Below, in pieces: positions 63,946 to 64,000 of a stretch of 64,000 bases of DNA. The notes below the pieces were generated by a model. The model searched no databases. It was not told where the DNA came from and worked only from the letters and a program-made list of their open reading frames with translations. Within the stretch, counting starts at the first letter, position 1, and the number at the start of each line of letters is the position of its first letter. Both the position numbers and the translations under genes were made by a program. The stretch is from assembly GCA_902761055.1 (NCBI GenBank), contig CACWIS010000001.1, positions 62,001 to 126,000 on the forward strand. Reading direction: 5' to 3'. Origin of the DNA: Oscillospiraceae bacterium (lineage in GTDB: Bacteria > Bacillota > Clostridia > Oscillospirales > Oscillospiraceae).

Positions 63946-64000
63946 GGATGATTTCCTCCCATCTTCAGGACTCGCTCTTGAGGCGCGGACGAGCCGACTT
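63946..64000 (-). promoter_or_regulatory. Start-proximal part of the L21 leader (partial)
   Basis: The 55 bases upstream of rplU contain the stem GGCTCG / CGAGTCC around CCGCGCCTCAAGAG, followed by GAAGATGGGAGG with the ribosome binding site. This is consistent with the L21 autoregulatory leader of Firmicutes; the rest lies beyond the window edge. Confidence 0.45.

Overview
The window looks like chromosome from a high-GC (roughly 60% by eye), spore-forming Clostridia-class Firmicute. A gut Oscillospirales-type organism is my best guess. The reasons are the sporulation genes (CotJ coat proteins, an alpha/beta SASP, a DUF3794/LysM protein), the conserved Firmicutes order yicC-remA-gmk-rpoZ-priA-def-fmt-rsmB-rlmN-prpC-prkC-rsgA, c-di-AMP synthesis genes, a bacterial type A RNase P RNA, and leucine-rich-repeat surface proteins of the kind seen in gut Clostridia. 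Almost every gene is on the minus strand except 10665-17335. I see no phage, insertion sequence, CRISPR array, tRNA or rRNA.

Layout. 1-219: end of a phosphofructokinase gene. 276-5477 (-): one operon, MBOAT acyltransferase, SGNH/AlgX-like partner, MoxR ATPase, VWA protein. 5644-10376 (-): a secreted leucine-rich-repeat protein and a membrane-anchored protein with a (GT)n tail. 10665-17335 (+): 2-hydroxyacid dehydrogenase and a papain-like-fold protein, then a GPH sugar symporter, PIG-L deacetylase, PlsC-type acyltransferase with a zinc ribbon, and a YfcC/DcuC-type transporter. 17387-23146 (-): cotJC and a cotJA-cotJB fusion, then ligA, a PLP lyase and murD; divergent from murD is rnpB (+). 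23627-28305 (-): two lipoproteins, yebC, a DUF3794/LysM protein and a small membrane protein. 28375-42359 (-): the conserved cluster cdaA-cdaR-rseC-yicC-remA-gmk-rpoZ-priA-def-fmt-rsmB-rlmN-stp-prkC-rsgA. 42474-46879 (-): cysteine desulfurase with a DUF3343 partner, then comF-mreB-ispD-ispF. 47133-55327 (-): ybaK-uvrA-recD2 followed by a second VWA/MoxR pair. 55457-59593 (-): a zinc-sensor ArsR gene, an aberrant P-type ATPase, nitroreductase, HAD phosphatase, TetR regulator. 59769-61423 (-): SASP, anti-sigma and ECF sigma factor. 61424-61986: a gene-free, highly structured stretch with a probable ncRNA. 61987-64000 (-): obg, rpmA, rplU and the start of the rplU leader.

Most interesting points. 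(1) The P-type ATPase at 57130-59280 keeps its phosphorylation site but has lost the CPC metal site, the TGE glutamate, the GDGxNDxP signature and the TM8 aspartate, while the adjacent ArsR regulator keeps a perfect alpha-5 zinc site. (2) Upstream of two sporulation-type genes (18424 and 28305) an inverted repeat masks the Shine-Dalgarno sequence, and a sporulation-type promoter element lies in the upstream arm. This suggests a switch that keeps read-through mRNA silent but lets sporulation-specific mRNA be translated. (3) CotJA and CotJB are fused. (4) A structured, probably noncoding RNA of about 260 nt lies at 61535-61793. (5) A MoxR/VWA chaperone-like pair with unusual N-terminal domains sits in an operon with uvrA and recD2.

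Several vegetative promoters could be read directly as -35/-10 pairs with 17-bp spacing and agree with the operon starts. Gene starts were moved from the longest reading frame to the codon with a convincing ribosome binding site where one was visible. All family names come from recognising motifs by eye; no database search was possible.
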